This document shows positions 34,849 through 43,574 of a stretch of 64,000 nucleotides of DNA, piece after piece. Within the stretch, counting starts at the first letter, position 1. Every line of letters starts with the position of its first letter. Both the position numbers and the translations under genes were made by a program. Source of the DNA: Burkholderiales bacterium. GTDB lineage: Bacteria > Pseudomonadota > Gammaproteobacteria > Burkholderiales > Casimicrobiaceae. The notes beneath the pieces were generated by a model. The model saw only the letters and a list, made by a program, of their open reading frames with translations, searched no databases and was not told the DNA's origin. The stretch is from NCBI GenBank assembly GCA_016790165.1, contig JAEUPL010000006.1, positions 1 through 64,000 of the forward strand, given 5' to 3'.

Positions 34849-35700
34849 ATGACTAAACCCGTCGCCCTGATTGCTGAAGATGAGCCCAATCTCGCGCTCG
34901 CGTTGAAGGACGCGCTGGCTCGTGTCTGGCCCGAGCTCAAGATCGCCGACGTCGTCGGCAACGGCCCCGCCGCGCTCCACGCCGTCGACGCGCATTCACC
35001 CGAGGTGCTGTTTCTCGACATCCGGATGCCAGGCCTCACGGGCTTGCAGGTCGCCGAACGCCTCGCCAACTCGGCGGCGGGCGACGGGCCGCTGGTCGTG
35101 TTTGTCACGGCCTACAACGAATACGCGGTGCAGGCGTTCGAGCGCGAAGCGGTGGACTATCTGGTGAAGCCCGTCGACGACGAGCGTCTGGCCGAAACCG
35201 TGGCCCGCGTCAAAAAGCGCCTCGCAGCGCGCGAGGGTGCCGCCGGCACCGTCGCGGCGCCGGAGATCGCGCCGGGCGAGCTCGCGCGCGCCTTGGCGCT
35301 GATCCAGCGGCTGGCCGGCGGCGGCAGTGGTGCCGGGCTTGCTTCGGGGGGCATGACCGCCGCTCCGGGGGCGCGGTACCTGAAATTCCTGCGTGCGGGC
35401 ATCGGCGATACGGTGCGCATCATCCCCGTGGACGACGTGATCTACCTGCAGGCGCAGGACAAATATGTCTCCATCTACACCGCCGATGGCGAAGACCTGA
35501 TCCGCATTTCGCTCAAGGAACTCGCCGAGCAGCTCGACCCCGGTCTGTTCGTGCAGGTGCACCGCTCAACGATCGTCAACCTGCGTGCCGTGCTGACCGC
35601 CGACCGCGACTTCACCGGGCGTGTACTGCTCACGTTACGCGGCGTGCGCGACAAAGTGCAAGTGTCACGACAGAACGCGCATCTGTTTGCGCGGATGTAG
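34849..35700 (+). CDS. LytTR-family response regulator
   Basis: A 283-residue regulator. Receiver domain residues 1-125 with phospho-accepting D57 (VLFLDIRMPG), then a linker rich in alanine and glycine, and a LytTR DNA-binding domain from about residue 175 (VDDVIYLQAQDKYVSIYTADGE, FVQVHRSTIVNL). Partner of the upstream LytS-type kinase; the AlgR/AlgZ or BtsS/R class is the closest functional analogy. Target genes cannot be inferred. Confidence 0.93.
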   Translation: MTKPVALIAEDEPNLALALKDALARVWPELKIADVVGNGPAALHAVDAHSPEVLFLDIRMPGLTGLQVAERLANSAAGDGPLVVFVTAYNEYAVQAFEREAVDYLVKPVDDERLAETVARVKKRLAAREGAAGTVAAPEIAPGELARALALIQRLAGGGSGAGLASGGMTAAPGARYLKFLRAGIGDTVRIIPVDDVIYLQAQDKYVSIYTADGEDLIRISLKELAEQLDPGLFVQVHRSTIVNLRAVLTADRDFTGRVLLTLRGVRDKVQVSRQNAHLFARM

Positions 35701-35710
35701 GGCGGGGCGC

Positions 35711-36586
35711 CTACACCAGCACGTCACGCGCAATGCGTGGCGCATCGACGACGGCGACCTCGGCCGGCACCAGCTCGCGATAGGCATGCCAGGTGGCATG
35801 CCCGAGCCACGGGCCCACCACAATCAGGCCGATGAACGCGGGCAGCATCGCCAGCAGCGTCAAGAGCGCGATGGTCAGGCCCCACAGCGCCAGTGTGATG
35901 GGCGATGCCAGGCAGACCCGCACGCTGGTCAGGGCCGCGGTGATCGCATCGGTATTGCGATTGAGCATGAGTGGAATCGCGACCACGCTGGCCACAAACA
36001 CCAGCGTCGCGAAGATCGCACCGACGACGAGGTAGGCGATCACAAACGGCACATTGTCGAGCGTGAGGAACGCGCGCATGATGTCACCGGTTTCCGGCAA
36101 TCCACCCTGGTAGAACAGCGCGAACACCACCAGCGACGCGCGACCCCAGAGCAACTCCAGCACGCCGAGCACGGCGGCGAAGATGGCGATGTTTTTGGCG
36201 TTGTTGCGAAAGGCCAGCGCGGCGCGCTTGATCTCCGGCTGTTTGCCACGCTCGAGCGCATACGATATCGCGTAGCAGCCCACGCAGATGAACGGGCCGA
36301 TCAGCAGGAAGCCGGAGATCAGCGCCATGAGTGACGCTGGCGCGTGCTTGAAGGCCAGCGCGAGCAAGGTGCCCATCGCCACGAAGCACACGCCGAACCA
36401 CACGCCTGTGAGGTAGGAGCGCATCAGGTCGCGCCAGCCGCGCGACAGCCACCGGCCAATCGCAGCGAGCGGCACGTCGCGAGCGATGGGGATCAGGAAC
36501 GAAGCGGGCGGCGGCGCTGCCTGTGCCTCACTGGCGTCTGGCGCGTCAACGGCGGGTGACTTCTCGGGTGGCATCGTCATAGGCAT
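35711..36586 (-). CDS. DUF2189 integral membrane protein (copy 1)
   Basis: A 291-residue membrane protein with about six hydrophobic segments. Its last third has the characteristic GLIVVGPWLGHATWHAYREL, the hallmark of DUF2189 proteins, whose function is unknown. Convergent with the LytTR regulator (10 bases between stops). A paralogue lies at 56139-57041. Confidence 0.85.
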   Translation of the reverse strand: MPMTMPPEKSPAVDAPDASEAQAAPPPASFLIPIARDVPLAAIGRWLSRGWRDLMRSYLTGVWFGVCFVAMGTLLALAFKHAPASLMALISGFLLIGPFICVGCYAISYALERGKQPEIKRAALAFRNNAKNIAIFAAVLGVLELLWGRASLVVFALFYQGGLPETGDIMRAFLTLDNVPFVIAYLVVGAIFATLVFVASVVAIPLMLNRNTDAITAALTSVRVCLASPITLALWGLTIALLTLLAMLPAFIGLIVVGPWLGHATWHAYRELVPAEVAVVDAPRIARDVLV

Positions 36587-36728
36587 CTATTAATGAGAAG
36601 ACTGCTGCGCCGGAGCGTGGGGCGAGCAAGGCAACGCTGCCGCGACCGCACCTCACCCTCCCCTGTCGTCTGCACGGCAACTGTACCGCAACTGAGTGGC
36701 AGCGGCCGGCCTGCAGCGCACGGTGCGG

Positions 36729-38963
36729 CTACTTGTACAGCACCTCCGGCAACCAAAGTCCGATGGCGGGGAACAGGTACAGCAGCAACAGCGCGATGAC
36801 CTGGATCACCATGAACGGCATCATGCCGGCGAAGATCTGGTTCAACGTGACGTTCGGCGGCGCGACGCCCTTGAGGTAGAACGCAGCCATCGCGACTGGC
36901 GGCGAGAGGAAGGCGGTTTGCAGATTCAACGCGACGAGCAGGCCGAAGAACAGCGGGTCGACGTTGAATTTCGCCAGCAGCGGAATGAAGATTGGCATGA
37001 AGATGACGATGATCTCGGTCCATTCCAGCGGCCAGCCGAGAATGAAAATAATGAACTGCGACAGCACCAGGAACTGCGTCGTGGTCAGGCCGAGCGACAG
37101 CACCCATTTTTCGATGACCTCCTGCCCGCCGAGCAGTGCGAAGGCGGCCGAGAAGATGGACGAGCCGACAAACAGCCAGCACACCATCGCCGAGGTTTTG
37201 GCGGTGAGGAACACCGATTCGCTCAGCACGCCCTGCAAGCGCACCTGAACGGTCGCCAGTGCGCACCACACCGCAAACGCCGTCATCGACAACCATCCGA
37301 GCCACAGTGGCACCGGTGAGCGAATGAACTCGGACTTGAGCAGGATGAACCAGACCACCGCAGCGAGCGTGAGCGCCCAAAGCGGCGCCCAGGTGCGCAG
37401 AATGCGCTGACGCTCGGCGGCTGGTCGCGCGATGACCAGATACGCCGCAGCGAGCACGAAGCCGCCGATGGAGCCGACCGCGGCCGCCTCAGTTGGCGTG
37501 GCGAGGCCGAAAACAATGGTGCCGAGCACGGCAAGGATCAGGAACGCCAGCGGAAAAAAGCTCGCGAGCAGCAGCTTGTACACCTCGTAGCGCTGCCAGT
37601 TCATGATGCCGTACATCAGCAGGAGTGCGGCGCCGCTGCCGCCGAGCAGCCACCAGAACCAGCCCGGCGCCGGGACGTGTCGCGTGCTTTCTGTCGTGCC
37701 CGATGACGTGGCGGCACTTGCGGCTGCCGCTGTCGTCGCGTTCGACGCTTTGCTGTCGGGCGCGGCGAGGGTCGCTGAACCGGGCGGCTCCTGTACTCCG
37801 CCGGCGGCCGGGGGTTCTTTCAACTCCGTGCCCGGTGGCTCCTTGAGTTCACCGATCGCCGCTGCCGCCTTGGCGCCCTCGGTGGGAGGCTCCTGTAAAT
37901 CACCACCGGTCGCCGGAGCCGCCTGCGCAGTGGGCGCGCGCTCGGCGACGCTCCCCATCTCCTGCAATCCGGTGGTTTCCTGCGCCACCACCTCGGTCGT
38001 CACGGCGCGGTGAATGGCCAGCAGCAGAAGCGCCGCGAGAATGGCGGGTAGCAGCGCAACCACGGCCTCGCGCACGACCGCTTTGCGCGGCGCGTCAACG
38101 CGTTGTGCGCCAAGCGCGGCGCGCACTAACGCCGGGACGGCGAGTTGTGCGCCACCCCGGCTGACTGTCGCGGGGACGGCAGAGAGCGGCACAATACGCT
38201 CGGTGGCCGGCAAGGGCGGCGCCAGTGCCGGATTCAGTTTGGCGCGCACCATCACGTAGACGATGTAGAGCAGAGCCAGCATGATGCCGGGGAAAAATGC
38301 CCCGGCGTAGAGCTTGACGACCGACACGCCCGCCGTGGCGCCGTAGACGATCAGCATGACCGACGGCGGGATCAAGATGCCGAGGCAGCCGCCCGCAGTG
38401 ATCGCACCTGCGGAGAGCTTCATGTCGTAGCCGGCGCGCGTCATCGCCGGTAGCGCGAGCAGTCCCATCAGCGTCACCACGGCCCCGACGATGCCGGTGG
38501 CTGTGGCGAAAATCGCGCAAGTCACGAGTGTGGCGACTGCGAGCGACCCCGGCACGCGGGCGAGCGCGAGATGCAATGAGCGGAACAATTTCTCAATCAG
38601 GTTCGCTCGTTCGACCAAGTAGCCCATGAACACGAACAGCGGAATCGAGATCAGCACTTCGTTGGTCATCACGCCATACGTGCGCTGCACCATCAGGTCC
38701 AGCGTGTGCTTGACGGCGGCGCCTGAGTCGCCGCCCTTTTGCGCGTAGTACGCAATGAAAGCGAAGATCACTCCCATGCCCATCAGCGTGAACGCCGTGG
38801 GAAAGCCGAGCATGATGGCCACCACCACCAGCGCCAGCATCATCAGGCCATAGTGCCCGAGCGTCATCGCGCCCCAGGGCATCATCACCAGCGTGGGCAG
38901 CACAATGGCGGCCATGATGATCAGGCCGAACCAGAGTTCCCTCTTGAGCACTGGGGTTTTCAT
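36729..38963 (-). CDS. TRAP transporter large permease (DctM) with a long EPP-repeat insertion
   Basis: The large membrane subunit of a tripartite ATP-independent periplasmic transporter, which uses ion gradients to import organic acids. At 744 residues it is much longer than usual DctM proteins (about 430). The extra is mainly a 110-residue hydrophilic insertion (about 321-430), rich in A, T, S and P, with four EPP motifs at about 358, 375, 383 and 392 (contexts DLQEPP, ELKEPP, ELKEPP, VQEPP). Extra helices flank it (300-320 and 435-452, and 520-575). The motifs GGCLGILIPPSVMLIVYG and LATPTEAAAVGSIGGF are typical. Its ATG overlaps the DctQ stop by one base. Confidence 0.9.
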   Translation of the reverse strand: MKTPVLKRELWFGLIIMAAIVLPTLVMMPWGAMTLGHYGLMMLALVVVAIMLGFPTAFTLMGMGVIFAFIAYYAQKGGDSGAAVKHTLDLMVQRTYGVMTNEVLISIPLFVFMGYLVERANLIEKLFRSLHLALARVPGSLAVATLVTCAIFATATGIVGAVVTLMGLLALPAMTRAGYDMKLSAGAITAGGCLGILIPPSVMLIVYGATAGVSVVKLYAGAFFPGIMLALLYIVYVMVRAKLNPALAPPLPATERIVPLSAVPATVSRGGAQLAVPALVRAALGAQRVDAPRKAVVREAVVALLPAILAALLLLAIHRAVTTEVVAQETTGLQEMGSVAERAPTAQAAPATGGDLQEPPTEGAKAAAAIGELKEPPGTELKEPPAAGGVQEPPGSATLAAPDSKASNATTAAAASAATSSGTTESTRHVPAPGWFWWLLGGSGAALLLMYGIMNWQRYEVYKLLLASFFPLAFLILAVLGTIVFGLATPTEAAAVGSIGGFVLAAAYLVIARPAAERQRILRTWAPLWALTLAAVVWFILLKSEFIRSPVPLWLGWLSMTAFAVWCALATVQVRLQGVLSESVFLTAKTSAMVCWLFVGSSIFSAAFALLGGQEVIEKWVLSLGLTTTQFLVLSQFIIFILGWPLEWTEIIVIFMPIFIPLLAKFNVDPLFFGLLVALNLQTAFLSPPVAMAAFYLKGVAPPNVTLNQIFAGMMPFMVIQVIALLLLYLFPAIGLWLPEVLYK

Positions 38964-39547
38964 TACTTCGCCTCCGCCGTGTGCGAGCTCACCATGGCCT
39001 TGAGCTTCTCGACGTCGACTTCCTCCACGTCGTCATCCCGCGACGGCCACTCGCCTCCTTTCAGGCAGATCACACAGCGAATGATCTCGACGGCGCCCTG
39101 CGCCAGCAAGAGCGCGCCGGCCAGCGGAATCACGGCCTTGAAGGGGTAGATCGGTGGGCCGTCTGCAGCGATGGACGAGCGCTCGTTCTGCGCGAGCGAC
39201 GTCATGAAGAAATCCCAACCGGCGTAGACCAGCGCAACGACGCCACCGACGAAGAACAGCACGTAGAGCACCAGATCGAAAAACGCCTGCGTGCGCGGCT
39301 CGAAAAAGCCGTACAAGACGTCACCGCGGACGTGTCCGTTCTTTGAGAGCGTGTAGGCCCCCGCGAGCATGAACAATGCGCCGTACAGCATGTTGCTGGC
39401 GTCCATCACCCAGGGATGCGGGTTCGATAGCACGTAACGGGAAAACACCTCCCAGCCGATCAGGAGTGTGAGCGCGACGATGGACCACGCGGAAATCTGG
39501 CCGATTGAGGTGGAGATTCGATCAACCAGACGAAGCCACTTTTGCAT
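38963..39547 (-). CDS. TRAP transporter small permease (DctQ)
   Basis: A 194-residue, four-helix membrane subunit that pairs with DctM. The segment LTLLIGWEVFSRYVLSNPHPWVMDASNML is the typical DctQ entry region, and KNGHVRGDVLYGF follows. It lies between the DctP and DctM genes, same strand; a 221-base gap with nothing recognisable separates it from DctP. Confidence 0.92.
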   Translation of the reverse strand: MQKWLRLVDRISTSIGQISAWSIVALTLLIGWEVFSRYVLSNPHPWVMDASNMLYGALFMLAGAYTLSKNGHVRGDVLYGFFEPRTQAFFDLVLYVLFFVGGVVALVYAGWDFFMTSLAQNERSSIAADGPPIYPFKAVIPLAGALLLAQGAVEIIRCVICLKGGEWPSRDDDVEEVDVEKLKAMVSSHTAEAK

Positions 39548-39768
39548 CTAGGGCACTCCTGAGTGCGGTGGAAGGGCGCACGACGTGGCGCCAGAACGGG
39601 CGCGCGCATCCACTGCGGCCTGCGCCCTTGGAGAATATTTCGCCGACCGGAGCGAGTACGTCCGGCAGCGGGTGACACAGAGCGCGACGAGCACCGTCTT
39701 GGCGAGCACACACCGCGCAAGCCGCGCGGCGGCACTCGCGACGGGAGCGCCGTGCGAGTGTTGCCGGA

Positions 39769-40935
39769 CTAGGCCTTCTTGCTGGTTGCGTGGCGGAACG
39801 CCATGCGGTAGTCGACGTTGGTGTCGTTTTGCCAGCGACAGGCGCGCATGGCAAATTTCTCCATTGATTCGAGCACCTTCTTGAACAGCGGGTTCTCTGC
39901 CGACTTCTTCCTGGTGATGTCGTCCCAGGCCTTGAGCTGGGCCTGCAGGATTGCGTCCGGTGTTTTGTAGAACTTGACACCGCCCTTCTGCAGTTCGATG
40001 TAATCCTGCGAGTAGCGATCAATCGCTTTCCAGCTCATTTCAGCCGATGCAGCCTGGACCGCGTTGCCAATCACTGCCTTGAGGTCGGCCGGCAGCGCGT
40101 TGTACTTGCCCTTGTTGAACAGGATTTCGAACTGCTCCGAGCACTGATGGAAGGATTGCAGCATGCATACCTTGGACACATCGGGGAAGCCGAGCAGCTT
40201 GTCGGAGGTCGCGTTGTTGAACTCGGCCGCATCGAGCAGGCCACGATCCATCGCAGCGACGATTTCGCCGCCGGGCAGCGCGTTCACGGCGGCGCCCATC
40301 GCCGTGAAAATATCGATCGAGAGACCGACCGTGCGGTACTTGAGCCCTTTAAAGTCCTCCACTTTCGTGATTGGCTTCTTGAACCAGCCGAGCGGCTGCG
40401 TCGGCATCGGGCCGTAGAGGAACGACACGACATCAAGATTCAGGCCTTTGTAGATTTCGTCAAGCAGCGCCTTGCCTCCGCCGAATTCGTGCCACGCAAG
40501 CACCATATTCGGGTCCATGCCAAACGACGGGCCGGAGCCCCACAGCGCCATCGCCGAATTCTTGCCGTACCAGTACGCCAGCACGCCGTGCCCGCCGTCC
40601 AGGGTGCCTTTCGAAACCGCATCGATGAGGTCGAACGCCTTGACCACGGCGCCGGAAGGCAGCACTTCGATCTTCAGCCGACCGCCCGACATATCGTTGA
40701 CTTTCTTGGCGAAATCGAGCGCGTACTCGTGGAAGATGTCCTTAGCCGGCCAGGTCGACTGCCAGCGGAATGAGATCGGCGTCTGCGCGACGCTCACCAT
40801 CGGCGCCGCACCAACGACGACGCCACCGGCGACGGTGGCAGCTTTCAAAAATGTGCGTCGTTGTGCCGACGGTTGCTCGGCAGCAACGTCGCGAGTGCAT
40901 TGAACGGATGAGTCCGTGCCAGTCTGCGTAGTCAT
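39769..40935 (-). CDS. TRAP transporter substrate-binding protein (DctP), Tat-exported
   Basis: A 388-residue periplasmic receptor. A Tat signal with RRTFLK at residues 26-31 and a hydrophobic core ends around VSVAQ. The body has TWPAKDIFHEYALDFAKKVNDMSGGRL and the conserved arginine in GLKYRTVG that binds the substrate carboxylate. The class is close to the dimeric TakP type known for 2-oxo acids. Strong ribosome site AAGGAGG. First gene of the DctP-DctQ-DctM run. Confidence 0.93.
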   Translation of the reverse strand: MTTQTGTDSSVQCTRDVAAEQPSAQRRTFLKAATVAGGVVVGAAPMVSVAQTPISFRWQSTWPAKDIFHEYALDFAKKVNDMSGGRLKIEVLPSGAVVKAFDLIDAVSKGTLDGGHGVLAYWYGKNSAMALWGSGPSFGMDPNMVLAWHEFGGGKALLDEIYKGLNLDVVSFLYGPMPTQPLGWFKKPITKVEDFKGLKYRTVGLSIDIFTAMGAAVNALPGGEIVAAMDRGLLDAAEFNNATSDKLLGFPDVSKVCMLQSFHQCSEQFEILFNKGKYNALPADLKAVIGNAVQAASAEMSWKAIDRYSQDYIELQKGGVKFYKTPDAILQAQLKAWDDITRKKSAENPLFKKVLESMEKFAMRACRWQNDTNVDYRMAFRHATSKKA

Positions 40936-41145
40936 GATGTAGCCTCCTTGTGGCGTTTCAGAGTCGCTTGTTTATCTTGCGTAACACCCGGTGAAATCGT
41001 TCGCACGATGCGGTGAGACCATTCTGAAAGCTGCAGCGACATGGGCTGAGAGGGCTAACCCGCGGGTGCCGGTTCACGGGTTTCAGTTTCTGCGAATTGC
41101 ATGCTGCGGTGCAGCGCAGCGGCCCGTGCGGTTTCGGGCGACGGG

Positions 41146-42381
41146 CTAGTCGCCCAACGACTCGAGCGCGAGCAGTTCCGGCATTGTCTGCCGCCGCCGG
41201 ATCAACCGTGCGGCGTCGCCATCCACCAGCACCTCGGCCGCATAGGGGCGGGAGTTGTAGTTCGATGACATGGACGCGCCGTAGGCGCCCGCGTCGTGAA
41301 ACACCAGCAGATCACCCACACGCGCCTGGGGCAGATCGCGCGTCAGCACCACGCCGCCCTCGGCCTGGGTGAAAACGTCGCCCGATTCACACAGCGGCCC
41401 GGCGACGACGGTTGCTTGCGATGCGCGCGGGGTGTCGTCGGCGGCGAGCACGCTGATCTCGTGATAACTGCCATACATCGATGGGCGGACGAGTTCGTTG
41501 AAGCCGGCGTCCACCAGCACGAAGTGATTTTGGCCCATGCGCTTGACGGCTCGCACCTCGGCCAGCAGTACGCCAGATTCGGCCACCAGAAAGCGGCCCG
41601 GTTCGATTTCCAATTGCACCGGCGCGCCGTGGCGTTGAGCGATCTCGCGCCGCGCGGCGTCCCAGAGACTGAAGTAATGCGCGGTATCGACACTAGGTTC
41701 CCCCGTGCGGTACGGAACCGACAGGCCGCCACCGGTAGAAATGGCCTCGATGGGCCGATCCAGCTGACTCACCAGGTCGACCATCGCGCCGCAGACGTTT
41801 TGCAGATGAAGGTAGTCGACCCCGGATCCGATGTGCATGTGCAAGCCGACCAGGTGAAGACCATAGCGTCGAACGGCCGCCAGGGCTTCGGGCAAGTCGT
41901 CGTGCCAGATGCCGTGCTTGCTGTGCTCACCGCCGGTATTGGTCTTGTTGGAGTGCCCATGGCCAAAGCCCGGATTGATTCGCAACCAGACACGATGACC
42001 CGGTGAGTGCGCCCCGAGCTGGTGCAGCATGTCGATGGAGCCTGCGTTGACGGCGACGCCATGCTCGGCCACCTTGGCGAGCGTGGCGCGGTCCAGCACG
42101 TCAGCGGTGAACACCAGTTCGTCACTACCGGGGCCAATGGGGTAACCAGCAGCGATGGCGCGCTCGATTTCGCCGAGCGACACGGCATCGACGAGAACGC
42201 CCTCTGCGCGCATCAGGCGCAAGAGGTGGGTGTTGGAATTGGCCTTCTGCGCGTAGCGAATACGGTCGAACGCGCGCAACGCCGCGATGCGTGCGCGAAT
42301 GGTGGCGGCGTCATAGACCCAAAGGGGCGTGCCGTGTTGTTGCGCCAGGGCGCGCAAGGTGGTCGGGGCGAAGGGATTCAT
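41146..42381 (-). CDS. lysA: Diaminopimelate decarboxylase
   Basis: Last step of lysine synthesis: decarboxylates meso-diaminopimelate with PLP. 411 residues. The PLP lysine is in RYAQKANSNTHLL; the glycine-rich phosphate site is STGGGLSVPY; EPGRFLVAESG and CESGDVFTQ complete the active site at the dimer interface. Stand-alone, downstream of egtD. The family also includes related decarboxylases of other amino acids, but these motifs fit LysA best. Confidence 0.88.
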   Translation of the reverse strand: MNPFAPTTLRALAQQHGTPLWVYDAATIRARIAALRAFDRIRYAQKANSNTHLLRLMRAEGVLVDAVSLGEIERAIAAGYPIGPGSDELVFTADVLDRATLAKVAEHGVAVNAGSIDMLHQLGAHSPGHRVWLRINPGFGHGHSNKTNTGGEHSKHGIWHDDLPEALAAVRRYGLHLVGLHMHIGSGVDYLHLQNVCGAMVDLVSQLDRPIEAISTGGGLSVPYRTGEPSVDTAHYFSLWDAARREIAQRHGAPVQLEIEPGRFLVAESGVLLAEVRAVKRMGQNHFVLVDAGFNELVRPSMYGSYHEISVLAADDTPRASQATVVAGPLCESGDVFTQAEGGVVLTRDLPQARVGDLLVFHDAGAYGASMSSNYNSRPYAAEVLVDGDAARLIRRRQTMPELLALESLGD

Positions 42382-42529
42382 GGGGCCAAGTTTATCGGGC
42401 GGTGGCTGTGAGCCGCTGCGATTGGCGGTCGCAGCGAGCGGCGAAGCCGTTCGACGCCGCAGCGCCCGCGGCTCGTCCCCAGCGTTTCTCTGCGGCGCGA
42501 GACTTGTTCAGCGTTTCCCCAAGGCTGAG

Positions 42530-43543
42530 TCATCCTCCCGTGCTTGCGTGAAACACGCTGAAGTCTGCCGCATCATCCTGCCAGCAGCGCGGCGCAACGA
42601 AACCCGCTTCGCGCAGGACGGCGCTGAATTCCTCGGGCGCGTACTTGTAGGAGTTTTCGGTGTGGATGCGTTCACCCGCGGCGAAATGTCGCCGGTGCCC
42701 GCGAATGCGCACCTGGGTGGCGCGCCGCGCCTCGAGGTGCATCTCGATGCGGCCGAGCGCGGGGTGGTAGAAACCGCGGTGCTGCCAGTCGCGCACGTCG
42801 AAATCGGTGCCCAGCAAGGTGTTGATGTGGCGCAACACATTGAGGTTGAATGCCGCGGTCACGCCCAGCGCGTCGTCGTATGCGGCGTTGAGTCGCGCCG
42901 GGTCTTTCTTGGTATCGACGCCGATGAGCAGGCCGCAGTGCGGCGTGCTGCAGTGGGCGCGAATCTGCTTGAGGAACCAAAGCGCCTCATCGGGCATGAA
43001 GTTGCCGATCGACGAGCCAGGATAGAAGAATAGCGTCGGCCCGGGTCGCAGCACGGGCGAGACGTCCAGCACGCGCGAGAAATCGGTAATCAGGCCGGCC
43101 AGTTCCGGCGCGTCGGGGTTGCCGACCAGCCGCAGCAGGGCGTCGTTCAAGGCGGCGCTGGAAATGTCGACCGCGACATAGCGCGACGGGCGCAGCGCGG
43201 CGAACCAATGCTCGGCCTTCACCGAGTCGCCGGAGCCCAGGTCGACGAACTGTTTGCCGGGGCCGATGTATCCGGCAATCTCGCTGCGATAGCGCGCGAA
43301 GATGGCCGCCTCGGTGCGCGTCGGGTAATACTCGGGTGTCAGAACGATCGCGTTGTACAGCGTTGAACCCAGCGCGTCGTAGAAAAATTTCGGCGCGATG
43401 CTCGCTGCGGGCGCGAGCAGGCCGCGCTCAAGCGCATCCAGTTCGGCCTGCGCGTCGAGTTTCAAGGTGTTGGTGATGGTGAAACTCACGGCGTTGGCAT
43501 TCGCGGGGGCGGGGTGAGTGGTGATCAGGTGTTTGCGTGGCAT
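42530..43543 (-). CDS. egtD: L-histidine N-alpha-methyltransferase EgtD
   Basis: Trimethylates histidine to hercynine using three SAM, the first step of ergothioneine synthesis. From ATG 43541-43543 (MPRKHLITTHP) the protein is 337 residues. Seen: YDALGSTLYNAIVLTPEYYPTRTE near the N-terminus, SAM-binding VDLGSGDSVKA, and FYPGSSIGNF. GGAG lies nine bases before the start. It follows egtB by 31 bases, so the two are an operon. Confidence 0.93.
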   Translation of the reverse strand: MPRKHLITTHPAPANANAVSFTITNTLKLDAQAELDALERGLLAPAASIAPKFFYDALGSTLYNAIVLTPEYYPTRTEAAIFARYRSEIAGYIGPGKQFVDLGSGDSVKAEHWFAALRPSRYVAVDISSAALNDALLRLVGNPDAPELAGLITDFSRVLDVSPVLRPGPTLFFYPGSSIGNFMPDEALWFLKQIRAHCSTPHCGLLIGVDTKKDPARLNAAYDDALGVTAAFNLNVLRHINTLLGTDFDVRDWQHRGFYHPALGRIEMHLEARRATQVRIRGHRRHFAAGERIHTENSYKYAPEEFSAVLREAGFVAPRCWQDDAADFSVFHASTGG

Positions 43544-43574
43544 GGCGCGGCACTCCAATGGCTGGTGCGGTGGC

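Noticed and set aside
39548-39768. Possible small gene between DctQ and DctP
   Set aside because: No frame with a start, ribosome site and recognisable product; treated as non-coding gap.
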